The position numbers were made by a program, and so were the translations under genes. From an uncultured Acetatifactor sp. (GTDB lineage Bacteria > Bacillota > Clostridia > Lachnospirales > Lachnospiraceae), in the NCBI GenBank assembly GCA_934394665.1, contig CAKRRS010000096.1, positions 1 through 8,575 on the forward strand: DNA of 8,575 nt, read 5' to 3'. Below the pieces are notes generated by a model that worked only from the letters and a program-made list of their open reading frames with translations, made no database searches and had not been told where the DNA came from. This document shows, in pieces, positions 1-6,709 of the stretch (position 1 is the first letter of the stretch; every line of letters begins with the position of its first letter).

Positions 1-5
1 AGAAT

Positions 6-10
6 GGAGG
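6..10 (+). promoter_or_regulatory. Ribosome binding site deciding the infB start
   Basis: GGAGG lies five bases before the ATG at 16. The in-frame ATG at 4 shares its G with this site and has only three bases of window before it, so it cannot be judged but is the less likely start. Confidence 0.75.
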
Positions 11-15
11 AAAGC

Positions 16-3000
16 ATGGCGAAAATCAAAGTACATGAACTCGCAAAAGAATTAGAACTACAGAGTAAGGATATATTAAGTTTTTTACAGGAAAAAGGAA
101 TTGAGGCAAAAGCGGCACAGAGCTCACTGGAAGAGGATGCGGCAGCCCTGGTACGTAAGAGCCTGGGCAAAAAAACCCAAAAGCCCGCGGCAGAGAAGAC
201 AGAAGCACCGGCACCCACGCCTGCGGCAAAAGAGCCTGTAAAGGCACAGGAAGCTAAGCCCGAGCTCACTGAGAGCAAGGCACAGGAACCGGCTGCGGAG
301 AATAAAGCACAGGATGAGACGAAGAAAAAGAAAAAGATCATCTTCGTAAGCAATCCGCAGAATTCCAAGATGTCCGGACAGCGTCAGGGCGGTCAGAACG
401 GACAGAGTCCAAGAAACGGCGGACAGCGTCCGAATCAGGGACAGAATAACAGATACCAGAACAACGGTTATCAGAATAATTCCTATGGCAGCCGTGTGCA
501 GGCACAGGCGCCGGTACGCCCCATTAAGCCGTTAACGCCTCCCTCCCCCACTCCCAGCGTGGATATGGTACCGGGGAACAGAGGACAGCAGCCGAAGAAA
601 CCTGCGAACAATACTGCAGCACAGAACACGACTGCAGCACAGAACACGACAGCAGCGCAGGCACCTCAGAACGCACAGAGCCGACCTTCTGACAGACCGC
701 AGAACAATAATCGCGACAACAGAGATGCTGGCCGCGACAATCGTCAGGGCGGTTACGGTCAGAATCGTGATAACCGTGGACAGAATGACCGTGGTCAGGG
801 CGGTTACAACCGTGATAATAGAGATGGCAATCGTGACAATCGTGACAATCGTCAGGGCGGCTATGGTCAGGGCAACCGTCAGGGCGGTGCAAATGCAGGC
901 AGAGGAGGTATGGGCAATGGCAGACCTCAAGGAGGCGGATTTAACAGACAGGGTCGTCCGGGTATGGAAGGCGGTCAGGGTGATCGCAGGAATAACGGCA
1001 ACGGTGAGCGCAGTTATGGCAATAACGGCCGCGACGGAAGAAGCAATGGCGGATCGGGTAATCGATTCTCAGATAACAGACAGAATAAAGGCTTCGCTCC
1101 GGAACCTGCAGGCAAGGATATTGAGAAGAAGCGTGAAGATGAAAAGAGACGTTTCAGTCAGGAGAAGGACAACAAGCGTTCCAAGAAAGACCATATCTAC
1201 GAGGATGAGGACGCACTGAAGAACAAGCCCGGACGTTTCATCAAGCCGGAAAAGAAGAAGGAAGAGGTACAGGAAGAGCAGATCAAAGTAATCACTCTGC
1301 CTGAGTCCATCACTATCAAAGAACTGGCTGAGAAGATGAAATTGCAGCCTGCAGCTATTATTAAGAAGCTGTTCTTAGAGGGCAAGGTGGTAACTGTGAA
1401 CCAGGAGATCTCTTATGAGGATGCAGAGAATATTGCCATGGAATATGACATTCTCTGTGAAAAAGAGGTCAAGGTCGATGTTATCGAGGAACTGCTGAAG
1501 GAAGACGAAGAGGATGAAGCAGATCTGGTGGAAAGACCTCCCGTAATCTGTGTTATGGGTCACGTTGACCACGGTAAGACTTCCCTGCTGGATGCCATCC
1601 GTAAGACCAATGTCACCGACCGTGAGGCAGGCGGTATCACCCAGCATATCGGTGCTTATACCGTAAATGTGGGAGACCGTAAGATCACTTTCCTGGATAC
1701 TCCCGGACACGAAGCATTTACCGCAATGCGTATGCGTGGTGCAAATGCTACCGATATTGCTATCCTGGTAGTAGCTGCGGACGATGGCGTAATGCCCCAG
1801 ACTGTAGAAGCAATCAACCATGCAAAGGCAGCAGGTGTCGAGATCATCGTAGCTGTGAACAAGATCGATAAGCCCTCTGCAAATATAGACCGTGTAAAAC
1901 AGGAACTGGCTGAGTACGAGCTGATCCCCGAAGATTGGGGCGGAAGCACTGTATTCGCACCCGTATCAGCGAAGAGTGGCGAGGGCATCGACCAGCTGCT
2001 TGACATGATTCTGCTGACCGCAGATATCATGGAACTCAAGGCGAACCCCAAGAGAAAGGCAAGAGGTCTGGTTATCGAGGCGGAACTGGATAAGGGACGC
2101 GGTCCTGTGGCTACCGTACTGGTACAGAAGGGTACCCTGCATGTAGGAGACTTCATCTCCGCAGGTGTAGCACACGGTAAGGTAAGAGCCATGATCGACG
2201 ATAAGGGACGCAGAGTCAAAGAAGCAGGTCCCTCTACTCCCGTAGAGATCTTAGGTCTGAACGATGTTCCCAGTGCCGGTGAAGTATTCCTGGCACATGA
2301 TAATGATAAGACAGCAAAATCCTATGCAGAGACCTATCTGGCACAGAATAAGGAAAAGATGCTGGAAGAGACCAAGGGCAGAATGTCTCTGGATGATCTG
2401 TTCAGCCAGATCCAGGAAGGTAATCTGAAGGAACTGAACCTGATCGTCAAGGCTGACGTACAGGGTAGCGTCGAGGCAGTAAAACAGTCCCTGATGAAGC
2501 TGTCCAATGAAGAAGTCGTTGTAAAATGTATCCACGGCGGCGTAGGTGCCATCAATGAGTCCGATGTGTCTCTGGCAAGTGCGTCCAATGCGATCATCAT
2601 CGGATTCAACGTCCGCCCTGATGCGACGGCTAAGGCTACCGCAGAGAGAGAAGGCGTGGATGTACGTCTGTACAAGGTCATCTACCAGGCCATCGAAGAT
2701 ATCGAAGCTGCCATGAAGGGAATGTTAGACCCTGTATACGAGGAGAAGGTGATCGGTCATGCAGAGGTTCGTCAGATCTTCAAGGCATCCGCAATCGGTA
2801 ACATCGCAGGTTCCTATGTCCTCGATGGTGTATTCCAGAGAGGCTGTAAGGTTCGTATCACCCGTGAGGGCGAGCAGATCTTCGAAGGTAACCTGGCTTC
2901 CCTGAAGAGATTCAAGGATGATGTGAAGGAAGTTAAGGCAGGATATGAGTGTGGTCTCGTATTCGAAGGCTTTGACAAGATGCAGGAGCTGGATATTGTA

Positions 3001-3033
3001 GAGGCTTATATCATGGTGGAGGTACCACGCTAA
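16..3033 (+). CDS. infB: Translation initiation factor IF-2
   Basis: This GTPase brings fMet-tRNA to the 30S subunit and drives 50S joining. The protein is 1005 aa from the ATG at 16. In order it has a first IF2_N domain (about 1-50), an Ala/Pro/Lys/Glu-rich stretch, a disordered Q/N/R/G-rich linker (about 112-360), a charged Lys/Glu segment (about 361-424), a second IF2_N domain (about 425-485), the G domain, then domains II to IV to the end. G-domain motifs are intact: GHVDHGKT 515-522, GGITQHIG 539-546, DTPGH 561-565, NKID 615-618 and SAK 651-653. It is longer than compact IF-2 proteins because of the linker. An ATG at 4 is in frame, but it overlaps the GGAGG that serves the ATG at 16, and the protein from 16 begins [13 protein letters not shown], the usual IF-2 start. 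Both ends of the protein look complete. Upstream genes of the operon lie outside the window. Confidence 0.98.
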   Translation: MAKIKVHELAKELELQSKDILSFLQEKGIEAKAAQSSLEEDAAALVRKSLGKKTQKPAAEKTEAPAPTPAAKEPVKAQEAKPELTESKAQEPAAENKAQDETKKKKKIIFVSNPQNSKMSGQRQGGQNGQSPRNGGQRPNQGQNNRYQNNGYQNNSYGSRVQAQAPVRPIKPLTPPSPTPSVDMVPGNRGQQPKKPANNTAAQNTTAAQNTTAAQAPQNAQSRPSDRPQNNNRDNRDAGRDNRQGGYGQNRDNRGQNDRGQGGYNRDNRDGNRDNRDNRQGGYGQGNRQGGANAGRGGMGNGRPQGGGFNRQGRPGMEGGQGDRRNNGNGERSYGNNGRDGRSNGGSGNRFSDNRQNKGFAPEPAGKDIEKKREDEKRRFSQEKDNKRSKKDHIYEDEDALKNKPGRFIKPEKKKEEVQEEQIKVITLPESITIKELAEKMKLQPAAIIKKLFLEGKVVTVNQEISYEDAENIAMEYDILCEKEVKVDVIEELLKEDEEDEADLVERPPVICVMGHVDHGKTSLLDAIRKTNVTDREAGGITQHIGAYTVNVGDRKITFLDTPGHEAFTAMRMRGANATDIAILVVAADDGVMPQTVEAINHAKAAGVEIIVAVNKIDKPSANIDRVKQELAEYELIPEDWGGSTVFAPVSAKSGEGIDQLLDMILLTADIMELKANPKRKARGLVIEAELDKGRGPVATVLVQKGTLHVGDFISAGVAHGKVRAMIDDKGRRVKEAGPSTPVEILGLNDVPSAGEVFLAHDNDKTAKSYAETYLAQNKEKMLEETKGRMSLDDLFSQIQEGNLKELNLIVKADVQGSVEAVKQSLMKLSNEEVVVKCIHGGVGAINESDVSLASASNAIIIGFNVRPDATAKATAEREGVDVRLYKVIYQAIEDIEAAMKGMLDPVYEEKVIGHAEVRQIFKASAIGNIAGSYVLDGVFQRGCKVRITREGEQIFEGNLASLKRFKDDVKEVKAGYECGLVFEGFDKMQELDIVEAYIMVEVPR
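613..660 (+). repeat. 18-bp tandem repeat in infB
   Basis: Two identical 18-bp units (613-630 and 631-648, beginning ACTGCAGCACAG) are followed by a diverged partial third (649-660). They encode [12 protein letters not shown] and TAAQ, about residues 200-215 in the disordered linker of IF-2. The unit is a multiple of three, so gain or loss keeps the frame. It probably arose by slippage or unequal recombination. Confidence 0.85.
712..888 (+). repeat. Low-complexity NRDN / QGGYG repeats in infB
   Basis: Residues 233-291 of IF-2 are built from short repeats: RDN or DNR units alternating with RQGGYGQ or GQGGYN. At DNA level GACAATCGTCAGGGCGG occurs identically at 736-752 and 844-860, and CGTGACAAT is tandem at 832-840 and 841-849. 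The segment is rich in Arg, Gly, Asn, Gln and Asp with spaced Tyr and no hydrophobic core residues, so it should be disordered. The stop-poor repeats also leave long open frames in the other frames (for example 725-1219 + and 524-930 -). These are compositional shadows. Confidence 0.85.
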
Positions 3034-3088
3034 AGAGAATATCTAAGGCGTGAAAATACCACGCCTAAGATATTCTAAAGCTTTAGCG
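3028..3088 (+). other. Long hairpin across the infB stop codon
   Basis: AGAATATCT (3036-3044) pairs with AGATATTCT (3068-3076). After an A/A mismatch, AGGCGTG (3046-3052) pairs with CACGCCT (3060-3066) around a seven-base loop. An outer arm, CGCTAAAG (3028-3035), pairs perfectly with CTTTAGCG (3081-3088), leaving four unpaired bases (3077-3080). The total is about 24 base pairs, and the TAA stop (3031-3033) is inside the outer arm. The 3' side is followed by CGAAG, not T-rich sequence, so this is not a standard terminator. It may act in mRNA stability, processing or termination of translation. That role is inference. Confidence 0.75.
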
Positions 3089-3089
3089 C

Positions 3090-3112
3090 GAAGTTTCGCA
3101 AAGCGAAACTTC
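3090..3112 (+). other. Perfect 10-bp hairpin
   Basis: GAAGTTTCGC (3090-3099) pairs without mismatch with GCGAAACTTC (3103-3112) around an AAA loop. Its 3' arm is also the first copy of the GAAACTTCCGGTG repeat. GTACCAC (3022-3028) and GTGGTAC (3117-3123) are complementary and could close this hairpin and the preceding one into a three-way junction. No T-run follows. Confidence 0.75.
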
Positions 3113-3160
3113 CGGTGTGGTACGGAGAGAAACTTCCGGTGCTGAGGAGCGAAACTCCCG
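3105..3160 (+). repeat. Three short direct repeats, GAAACTTCCGGTG type
   Basis: GAAACTTCCGGTG is at 3105-3117 and identically at 3129-3141. A shorter diverged copy, GAAACTCCCG, is at 3151-3160. The spacings are 24 and 22 bases. Copies two and three are preceded by GGAGA and GGAGC, so each can form a small hairpin of GGAG with CTTCC or CTCC around an A-rich loop. This has the look of a repetitive intergenic element. Whether it recurs elsewhere in the genome cannot be seen here. Confidence 0.65.
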
Positions 3161-3208
3161 TAAGTATCGAAATGATATAGGCTTAAGTTGACGTAGCTAT
3201 TCTGTTAC

Positions 3209-3252
3209 ACTTGTGCAAAAGATAAGCTCTGAGAGAACGTTTTTGCACAGGT
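3209..3252 (+). other. 12-bp hairpin upstream of rbfA
   Basis: ACTTGTGCAAAA (3209-3220) pairs with TTTTGCACAGGT (3241-3252). One pair is a G-U wobble. The 20-base loop contains CTC TGA GAG, which could form a small inner stem. AGATAA (3220-3225) and TTATCT (3255-3260) offer a competing pairing. No T-run follows the stem. Confidence 0.65.
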
Positions 3253-3261
3253 AGTTATCTC

Positions 3262-3329
3262 GCCAAAAATGTTCATAATTACGCTCAATCATGCAAGCAT
3301 GATTCGTAACTTATGAAAATTATTTTGGC
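3262..3329 (+). other. 68-base imperfect palindrome before rbfA
   Basis: Three nested stems share one axis. GCCAAAA (3262-3268) pairs with TTTTGGC (3323-3329). TTCATAATTACG (3272-3283) pairs with CGTAACTTATGAA (3305-3317), leaving one bulged C. AATCATG (3287-3293) pairs with CATGATT (3298-3304) around a CAAG loop. That is about 26 pairs in total. It ends 32 bases before the rbfA start, close enough to affect translation or decay of the rbfA message. A small mobile-element relic is an alternative, but no target duplication is visible. Confidence 0.7.
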
Positions 3330-3345
3330 TATGAATCGTTACAAA
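3299..3345 (+). repeat. Imperfect direct repeat next to the palindrome
   Basis: ATGATTCGTAACTTA (3299-3313) is echoed by ATGAATCGTTACAAA (3331-3345), with 11 of 15 positions identical. The second copy sits just outside the palindrome. It could compete with the right arm for pairing with the left arm. Confidence 0.4.
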
Positions 3346-3348
3346 TTA

Positions 3349-3355
3349 AGAAGGA
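3349..3355 (+). promoter_or_regulatory. rbfA ribosome binding site
   Basis: AGAAGGA is six bases before the ATG at 3362, in an unpaired A-rich stretch downstream of the large palindrome. Confidence 0.65.
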
Positions 3356-3361
3356 ATAAGA

Positions 3362-3781
3362 ATGAGAAAGAATAGTGTGAAAAATACCCGTGTGAACGGG
3401 GAAGTGCAGCGCGTTCTGGCAGAGATCATCCGGGGTGGCTTAAAGGATCCCCGGATCAGTCCCTGGACCAGTGTCGTGGCTGTGGAAGTGGCACCGGATT
3501 TAAAGAGCTGTAAGGCATGGATCAGTGTGCTGGGTGACGAGGAAGTGAGAAAGTCTACCCTGCAGGGACTGAAGAGCGCCGAAGGCTTTATCCGCAGAGA
3601 ACTGGCACGTACCATCAATCTGCGCAACACGCCGGACATCACTTTTGTGATGGATCAGTCCATCGAATACGGTGTCAATATGTCTCATAAGATCGACGAA
3701 GTCATTGCGGCTGATGAGCAGGCGCAGAAGCCGGAAGATGAGACAGAAGACACAGAAGGTACAGAGGAAGGTGACGAGTAA
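3362..3781 (+). CDS. rbfA: Ribosome-binding factor A
   Basis: RbfA binds the 30S subunit during late assembly and helps 16S rRNA maturation. The protein has 139 aa, slightly long for the family. Family features are the N-terminal VNGEVQRVLAEIIRGGLKDPRI (11-32), the central KAWISVLGDEE strand and turn (51-61), the helix with the AEG kink of its KH-like fold (SAEGFIRREL, 72-81), and the segment PDITFVMDQSIEYG (91-104). Residues from about 119 form a very acidic tail (Glu, Asp, Thr), which accounts for the extra length. The ATG at 3362 has a good ribosome binding site. The stop codon overlaps the nrnA start by one base (TAATG). The gene follows infB as in many bacteria, but after an unusually long structured gap. 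Confidence 0.96.
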   Translation: MRKNSVKNTRVNGEVQRVLAEIIRGGLKDPRISPWTSVVAVEVAPDLKSCKAWISVLGDEEVRKSTLQGLKSAEGFIRRELARTINLRNTPDITFVMDQSIEYGVNMSHKIDEVIAADEQAQKPEDETEDTEGTEEGDE

Positions 3782-4737
3782 TGGATTTGCGTGAAGAATG
3801 TCTGGGTGCAAAAAAGATCGGCATCAGCGGACATATTCGTCCCGACGGAGACTGTGTCGGAGTATGCCTGTCCTTACAGATGTATCTGCGGAAACTGTTG
3901 CCGGATGCACAAGTGACGGTGTATTTACAGAAGCCTTCTGAGGAATTTTCCTATCTGAAGGGGTATGATGAGATTCAGACAGAGTGTCCAGCACAGGATC
4001 CTTTTGACGTGTATTTTGCGCTGGATTGCAACGGTGACCGTCTGGGGGATGCAGAAAACTATTTTCAGAATGCGAAAAAGAAGATTAACATCGATCATCA
4101 CATCAGCAATTCCGGCTGCGGTGATGTAAATCTTGTCCGCCCGGAGGTGGGCAGTGCCTGCGAGGTACTGTATCACATCATGGATGCGGAGCTGATCGAC
4201 AAGGATATTGCGGAAGCACTGTATACCGGAATCATCCATGATACCGGCGTTTTCCAGTATTCCAATACGACACCGGAGACCTTACAGGCAGCAGCATTTT
4301 TGATCTCTTTTGGATTTAATTTTCCGAAACTGATCGAAGAAAGTTTTTATCAGAAGACATATTTACAGACCCAGATCATGGGCAGAGCTCTGATGGAAAG
4401 TATTCGTTTTATGGACGGACGCTGTATTGTAAGCATGGTGGATCGTAAGACCATGGAATTCTACAATGCGGTACCGGGAGATCTGGACGGCATCGTAAAT
4501 CAGTTACGCAATATCAAAGGCGTGGATTGTGCGATTTTCATGTATGAGACCAATGTCCTCGAGTACAAGGTCAGCATGCGTTCCAACGAGAATGTGGATG
4601 TCGCAAAGGTGGCATCTTTCTTCGGAGGCGGCGGGCATGTACGTGCCGCAGGCTGCACTATGAAGGGAACGTTCCATGACTGCGTCAACAATTTGTCACT
4701 GCACATCGACAGACAATTGCGGGGAGAACAGGATTAA
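3781..4737 (+). CDS. nrnA: DHH/DHHA1 phosphoesterase, NrnA-type nanoRNase/pAp phosphatase
   Basis: Enzymes of this family degrade RNAs of two to five nucleotides and, in characterised members, dephosphorylate 3'-phosphoadenosine 5'-phosphate. Some relatives hydrolyse cyclic dinucleotide products. The 318-aa protein has all the metal-binding motifs: GHIRPDGD with H18, D22 and D24; D82 in ALDCNGD; the DHH triad D105-H106-H107; and D154 in HDTG. The C-terminal DHHA1 domain ends in GGGGHVRAAG (282-291), which contacts substrate. No membrane segments, PAS or GGDEF domains are present, so it is not GdpP. The start overlaps the rbfA stop, and GAGGAAGG at 3764-3771 serves as ribosome binding site. 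The gene also overlaps truB by one base. Substrate choice among nanoRNA, pAp and pApA cannot be read from the sequence. Confidence 0.88.
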   Translation: MDLREECLGAKKIGISGHIRPDGDCVGVCLSLQMYLRKLLPDAQVTVYLQKPSEEFSYLKGYDEIQTECPAQDPFDVYFALDCNGDRLGDAENYFQNAKKKINIDHHISNSGCGDVNLVRPEVGSACEVLYHIMDAELIDKDIAEALYTGIIHDTGVFQYSNTTPETLQAAAFLISFGFNFPKLIEESFYQKTYLQTQIMGRALMESIRFMDGRCIVSMVDRKTMEFYNAVPGDLDGIVNQLRNIKGVDCAIFMYETNVLEYKVSMRSNENVDVAKVASFFGGGGHVRAAGCTMKGTFHDCVNNLSLHIDRQLRGEQD

Positions 4738-5633
4738 TGGACGGCATTATCAATGTATATAAAGAAGCTGGTTTTACCTCACATGACGTGGTGGCAAAGC
4801 TTCGCGGAATCTGCCGGCAGAAAAAGATAGGGCACACGGGTACACTGGATCCACAGGCTACCGGTGTGCTCCCTGTATGTCTGGGGAATGCTACCAGAGC
4901 ATGCGAAATGCTGACGGACAGAACCAAGGAATACGTGGCGGAACTTTTACTGGGACAGATCACGGATACCCAGGATACCACGGGAACCGTTCTGGAAGAA
5001 CGGGAAGTAACTGTAAACGAGGAGCAGGTGCGTGAAGCTGTCAACAGCTTCGTCGGCGGCTATAATCAGATTCCTCCGATGTATTCCGCGCTGAAAGTCA
5101 ATGGGAAAAAGCTCTATGAGCTTGCCAGAGAGGGAAAAGAAGTCGAACGCAAGGCAAGGCATGTGGAGCTGCCTGCGATTGAGATTTTATCCATAGATCT
5201 GCCGGTGGTGAAATTCCGGGTGGAGTGTTCCAAGGGAACCTATATCCGCAGCCTCTGTGCCGATATCGGAGAAAAGCTTGGCTGCGGCGGTACGATGAAA
5301 AGCCTCGTCCGCACCAGAGTCGGAGATTTCCGTCTGGCGGATGCCCTGACACTGGGACAGTTACAGGAACTTCGTGATATGGACAGACTTGAGGATGCCT
5401 TGCTACCCACAGACCGCATTTTTGCGGATTTCCCCATGATACATGTGGAAGAAAAGTGGCGCAGACTGATTGACAACGGGAACTCCTTTTTCCCGGGACA
5501 GACACTTGAAAAGACTGTTTCTCCGGCTGGAGAGTGGGTGCGCATCTATAGAGAAGATGGCAGCTTTGTGGGTATTTATGCTTATGATGAGGCAAAAGAG
5601 TGGTACAAGCCCGTGAAGATGTTTCTTGGGTGA
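4737..5633 (+). CDS. truB: tRNA pseudouridine(55) synthase
   Basis: TruB isomerises U55 in the T-loop of tRNAs to pseudouridine, and the family also acts as a tRNA folding chaperone. The 298-aa protein is normal in length. Key features are the N-terminal GIINVYKEAGFTSHDVV, the catalytic loop GHTGTLDPQATGVLP with Asp38 as the catalytic aspartate, KEYVAELLLG (64-73), PPMYSALKVNGKKLYELAR (112-130), and SKGTYIRSLCADIG (164-177). The last 70 or so residues correspond to the small C-terminal RNA-binding region. The ATG at 4737 shares its A with the stop of nrnA. GGGGAG at 4721-4726, ten bases upstream, is the likely ribosome binding site. Confidence 0.96.
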   Translation: MDGIINVYKEAGFTSHDVVAKLRGICRQKKIGHTGTLDPQATGVLPVCLGNATRACEMLTDRTKEYVAELLLGQITDTQDTTGTVLEEREVTVNEEQVREAVNSFVGGYNQIPPMYSALKVNGKKLYELAREGKEVERKARHVELPAIEILSIDLPVVKFRVECSKGTYIRSLCADIGEKLGCGGTMKSLVRTRVGDFRLADALTLGQLQELRDMDRLEDALLPTDRIFADFPMIHVEEKWRRLIDNGNSFFPGQTLEKTVSPAGEWVRIYREDGSFVGIYAYDEAKEWYKPVKMFLG

Positions 5634-5845
5634 TGCAAACAGGAATGGATTATTTCGGTTCGTTTGTAAATGATGTAATTGTGCATGAATGTAAAAAATT
5701 CGTACCGGATTTACACTTGCATGATAAGACATCTATGAGGAAAGAAAGCAGGATACAGACTTGGAAATTATTGCAGGAACCACAGATTTTTATCTGGAAA
5801 AAGATACCGCGGTGGCCATCGGCAAATTTGACGGGGTGCATTTAG
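5633..5845 (+). CDS. Doubtful small ORF between truB and ribF
   Basis: An ATG at 5633 overlaps the truB stop (TGATG), and the frame stays open for 70 codons to 5845, running 85 bases into ribF in another frame. The first part reads MQTGMDYFGSFVNDVIVHECKK, with acceptable amino-acid composition but no family I recognise. No good ribosome binding site precedes either the ATG at 5633 or the next one at 5645, where AGGA touches the ATG. The long overlap with ribF argues against it. It may only be a reading frame that lets ribosomes cross the 127-bp gap. Confidence 0.12.
   Translation: MQTGMDYFGSFVNDVIVHECKKFVPDLHLHDKTSMRKESRIQTWKLLQEPQIFIWKKIPRWPSANLTGCI
5750..5753 (+). promoter_or_regulatory. 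ribF ribosome binding site supporting a TTG start
   Basis: AGGA is seven bases before the TTG at 5761. In this frame the next upstream stop is TAA at 5725-5727, and there is no ATG or GTG between it and 5761. The RibF N-terminus fits a TTG start here. The ATG at 5735 is in a different frame. Confidence 0.65.
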
Positions 5846-6672
5846 GACACAGGAGACTTTTGGAAGAAATCATCGACAAAAAGAAAGACGGTCTGGTAGC
5901 CTGTGTGTTTACTTTTGACCCCACACCGGCAGTACTGTTCGGTCTGTCAGACGGCAGGGAACTGACCACCAGAGAAGAAAAAAGACGTCTGTTTGAACGG
6001 CTCGGAATCGATATTCTGATCGAATTTCCCCTGACGAAGGAGACCGCAGCCACAGAACCCGAGCGCTTTGTGTCGGAGATTTTGGCAAAACAGATGAATA
6101 CCCGTTTTGTTGCGGCCGGTGAAGACCTGTCCTTTGGCAAAAACGGTGCCGGCAATGCACTTCTTTTGGAAAAAATGGCGCCGCAGCTGGGATTTTGTGT
6201 CAAGACCATAGAGAAAATTGAAGTGGACGGCATCGAAGTCAGTTCCACTTATATCCGTAAACTGGTGGAAGAGGGACGGATGGAAGAAGCTGAAAGCATG
6301 CTCGGCATGCCTTATACACTGGTCGGAACCGTGGAACATGGCAACCATATCGGCCACACCTTAGGATTCCCGACCGTGAACCTATTGCCGTCTGCCGGAA
6401 AATTACTGCCGCCAAACGGCGTATACTATGCGGCGGTCCGCTACAACGGCAGAGTCTACAAAGCCATCAGCAATGTGGGAACCAAACCTACGGTTTCCGA
6501 GGAAAAAGTCATGGGCGTGGAGTCCTATCTGTATGACTTTACCCAGGATATTTACGGACAGGAAATCGAAGTGGCACTGAAAAGCTTCAGGCGTCCGGAA
6601 CGGAAATTTGTTTCGCTGGAGGAACTGAAAAAACAGTTGGATCTGGATATTGCGGACGGCCGAAATGCTTGA
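5761..6672 (+). CDS. ribF: Bifunctional riboflavin kinase / FAD synthetase
   Basis: RibF phosphorylates riboflavin to FMN and adenylates FMN to FAD, using ATP and Mg2+ in the cytoplasm. The 303-aa protein has both domains. The N-terminal nucleotidyltransferase carries GKFDGVHLGH (21-30), FTFDPTP (50-56), GEDLSFGKNGAGN (120-132) and SSTYIR (161-166). The C-terminal flavokinase domain carries GHTLGFPTVNL (198-208), GVYYAAV (220-226), SNVGTKPTV (237-245) and VESYLYDF (253-260), with Glu254 in the position of the family's catalytic glutamate. The gene starts at TTG, which may lower expression. It follows truB as in many bacteria, 127 bp downstream. I see no FMN riboswitch before it. The usual rpsO-pnp pair does not follow. 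Confidence 0.96.
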   Translation: MEIIAGTTDFYLEKDTAVAIGKFDGVHLGHRRLLEEIIDKKKDGLVACVFTFDPTPAVLFGLSDGRELTTREEKRRLFERLGIDILIEFPLTKETAATEPERFVSEILAKQMNTRFVAAGEDLSFGKNGAGNALLLEKMAPQLGFCVKTIEKIEVDGIEVSSTYIRKLVEEGRMEEAESMLGMPYTLVGTVEHGNHIGHTLGFPTVNLLPSAGKLLPPNGVYYAAVRYNGRVYKAISNVGTKPTVSEEKVMGVESYLYDFTQDIYGQEIEVALKSFRRPERKFVSLEELKKQLDLDIADGRNA

Positions 6673-6709
6673 GAAAAGCGCGGATTCCATGAAATAATGT
6701 CAAAATAGC

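Larger units (their letters stand above)
3034..3361. other. Non-coding, hairpin-rich gap between infB and rbfA
   Basis: The gap is 328 bp without a credible gene on either strand, inside an operon whose next two junctions overlap. It holds four strong inverted repeats (3028-3088, 3090-3112, 3209-3252, 3262-3329) and a short direct-repeat family (3105-3160), all listed separately. None of the hairpins is followed by a T-run, so no intrinsic terminator is visible. I found no convincing promoter. It could be a structured mRNA leader for rbfA, an mRNA-processing region, a dispersed intergenic repeat element, or a mixture of these. Confidence 0.8.

Noticed and set aside
4..15. infB start at the ATG at 4
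   Set aside because: The ATG overlaps the GGAGG serving the ATG at 16, and the conserved IF-2 N-terminus begins at 16.
524..930. Two long open frames on the - strand opposite the infB linker
   Set aside because: They are the antisense shadow of the same repeats. Their His/Asp/Cys- and Ile/Thr/Val-rich proteins look like nothing known, and no ribosome binding sites support them.
725..1219. 164-codon frame inside infB (+ strand, shifted)
   Set aside because: It is a product of the stop-poor repeated CGT/GAC/AAT/CAG/GGC codons of the IF-2 linker. Its translation is low-complexity (Val, Ile, Thr, Arg, Ala) with no family resemblance.
3028..3112. Intrinsic terminator after infB
   Set aside because: The hairpins are strong, but neither is followed by a T-run on either strand, and rbfA continues the operon.
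3188..3217. TTGACG at 3188-3193 as a -35 box for an rbfA promoter
   Set aside because: No hexamer resembling TATAAT lies 16 to 18 bases downstream (CTTGTG, TTGTGC or TGTGCA).
5710..5739. TTTACA / TATGAG as a ribF promoter
   Set aside because: Spacing is 18 but both hexamers are poor matches. Co-transcription with truB is the simpler reading.
5634..5760. FMN riboswitch upstream of ribF
   Set aside because: The gap is only 127 bp, lacks the conserved multi-stem FMN aptamer sequences I would expect, and shows only a weak partial inverted repeat (5690-5720).
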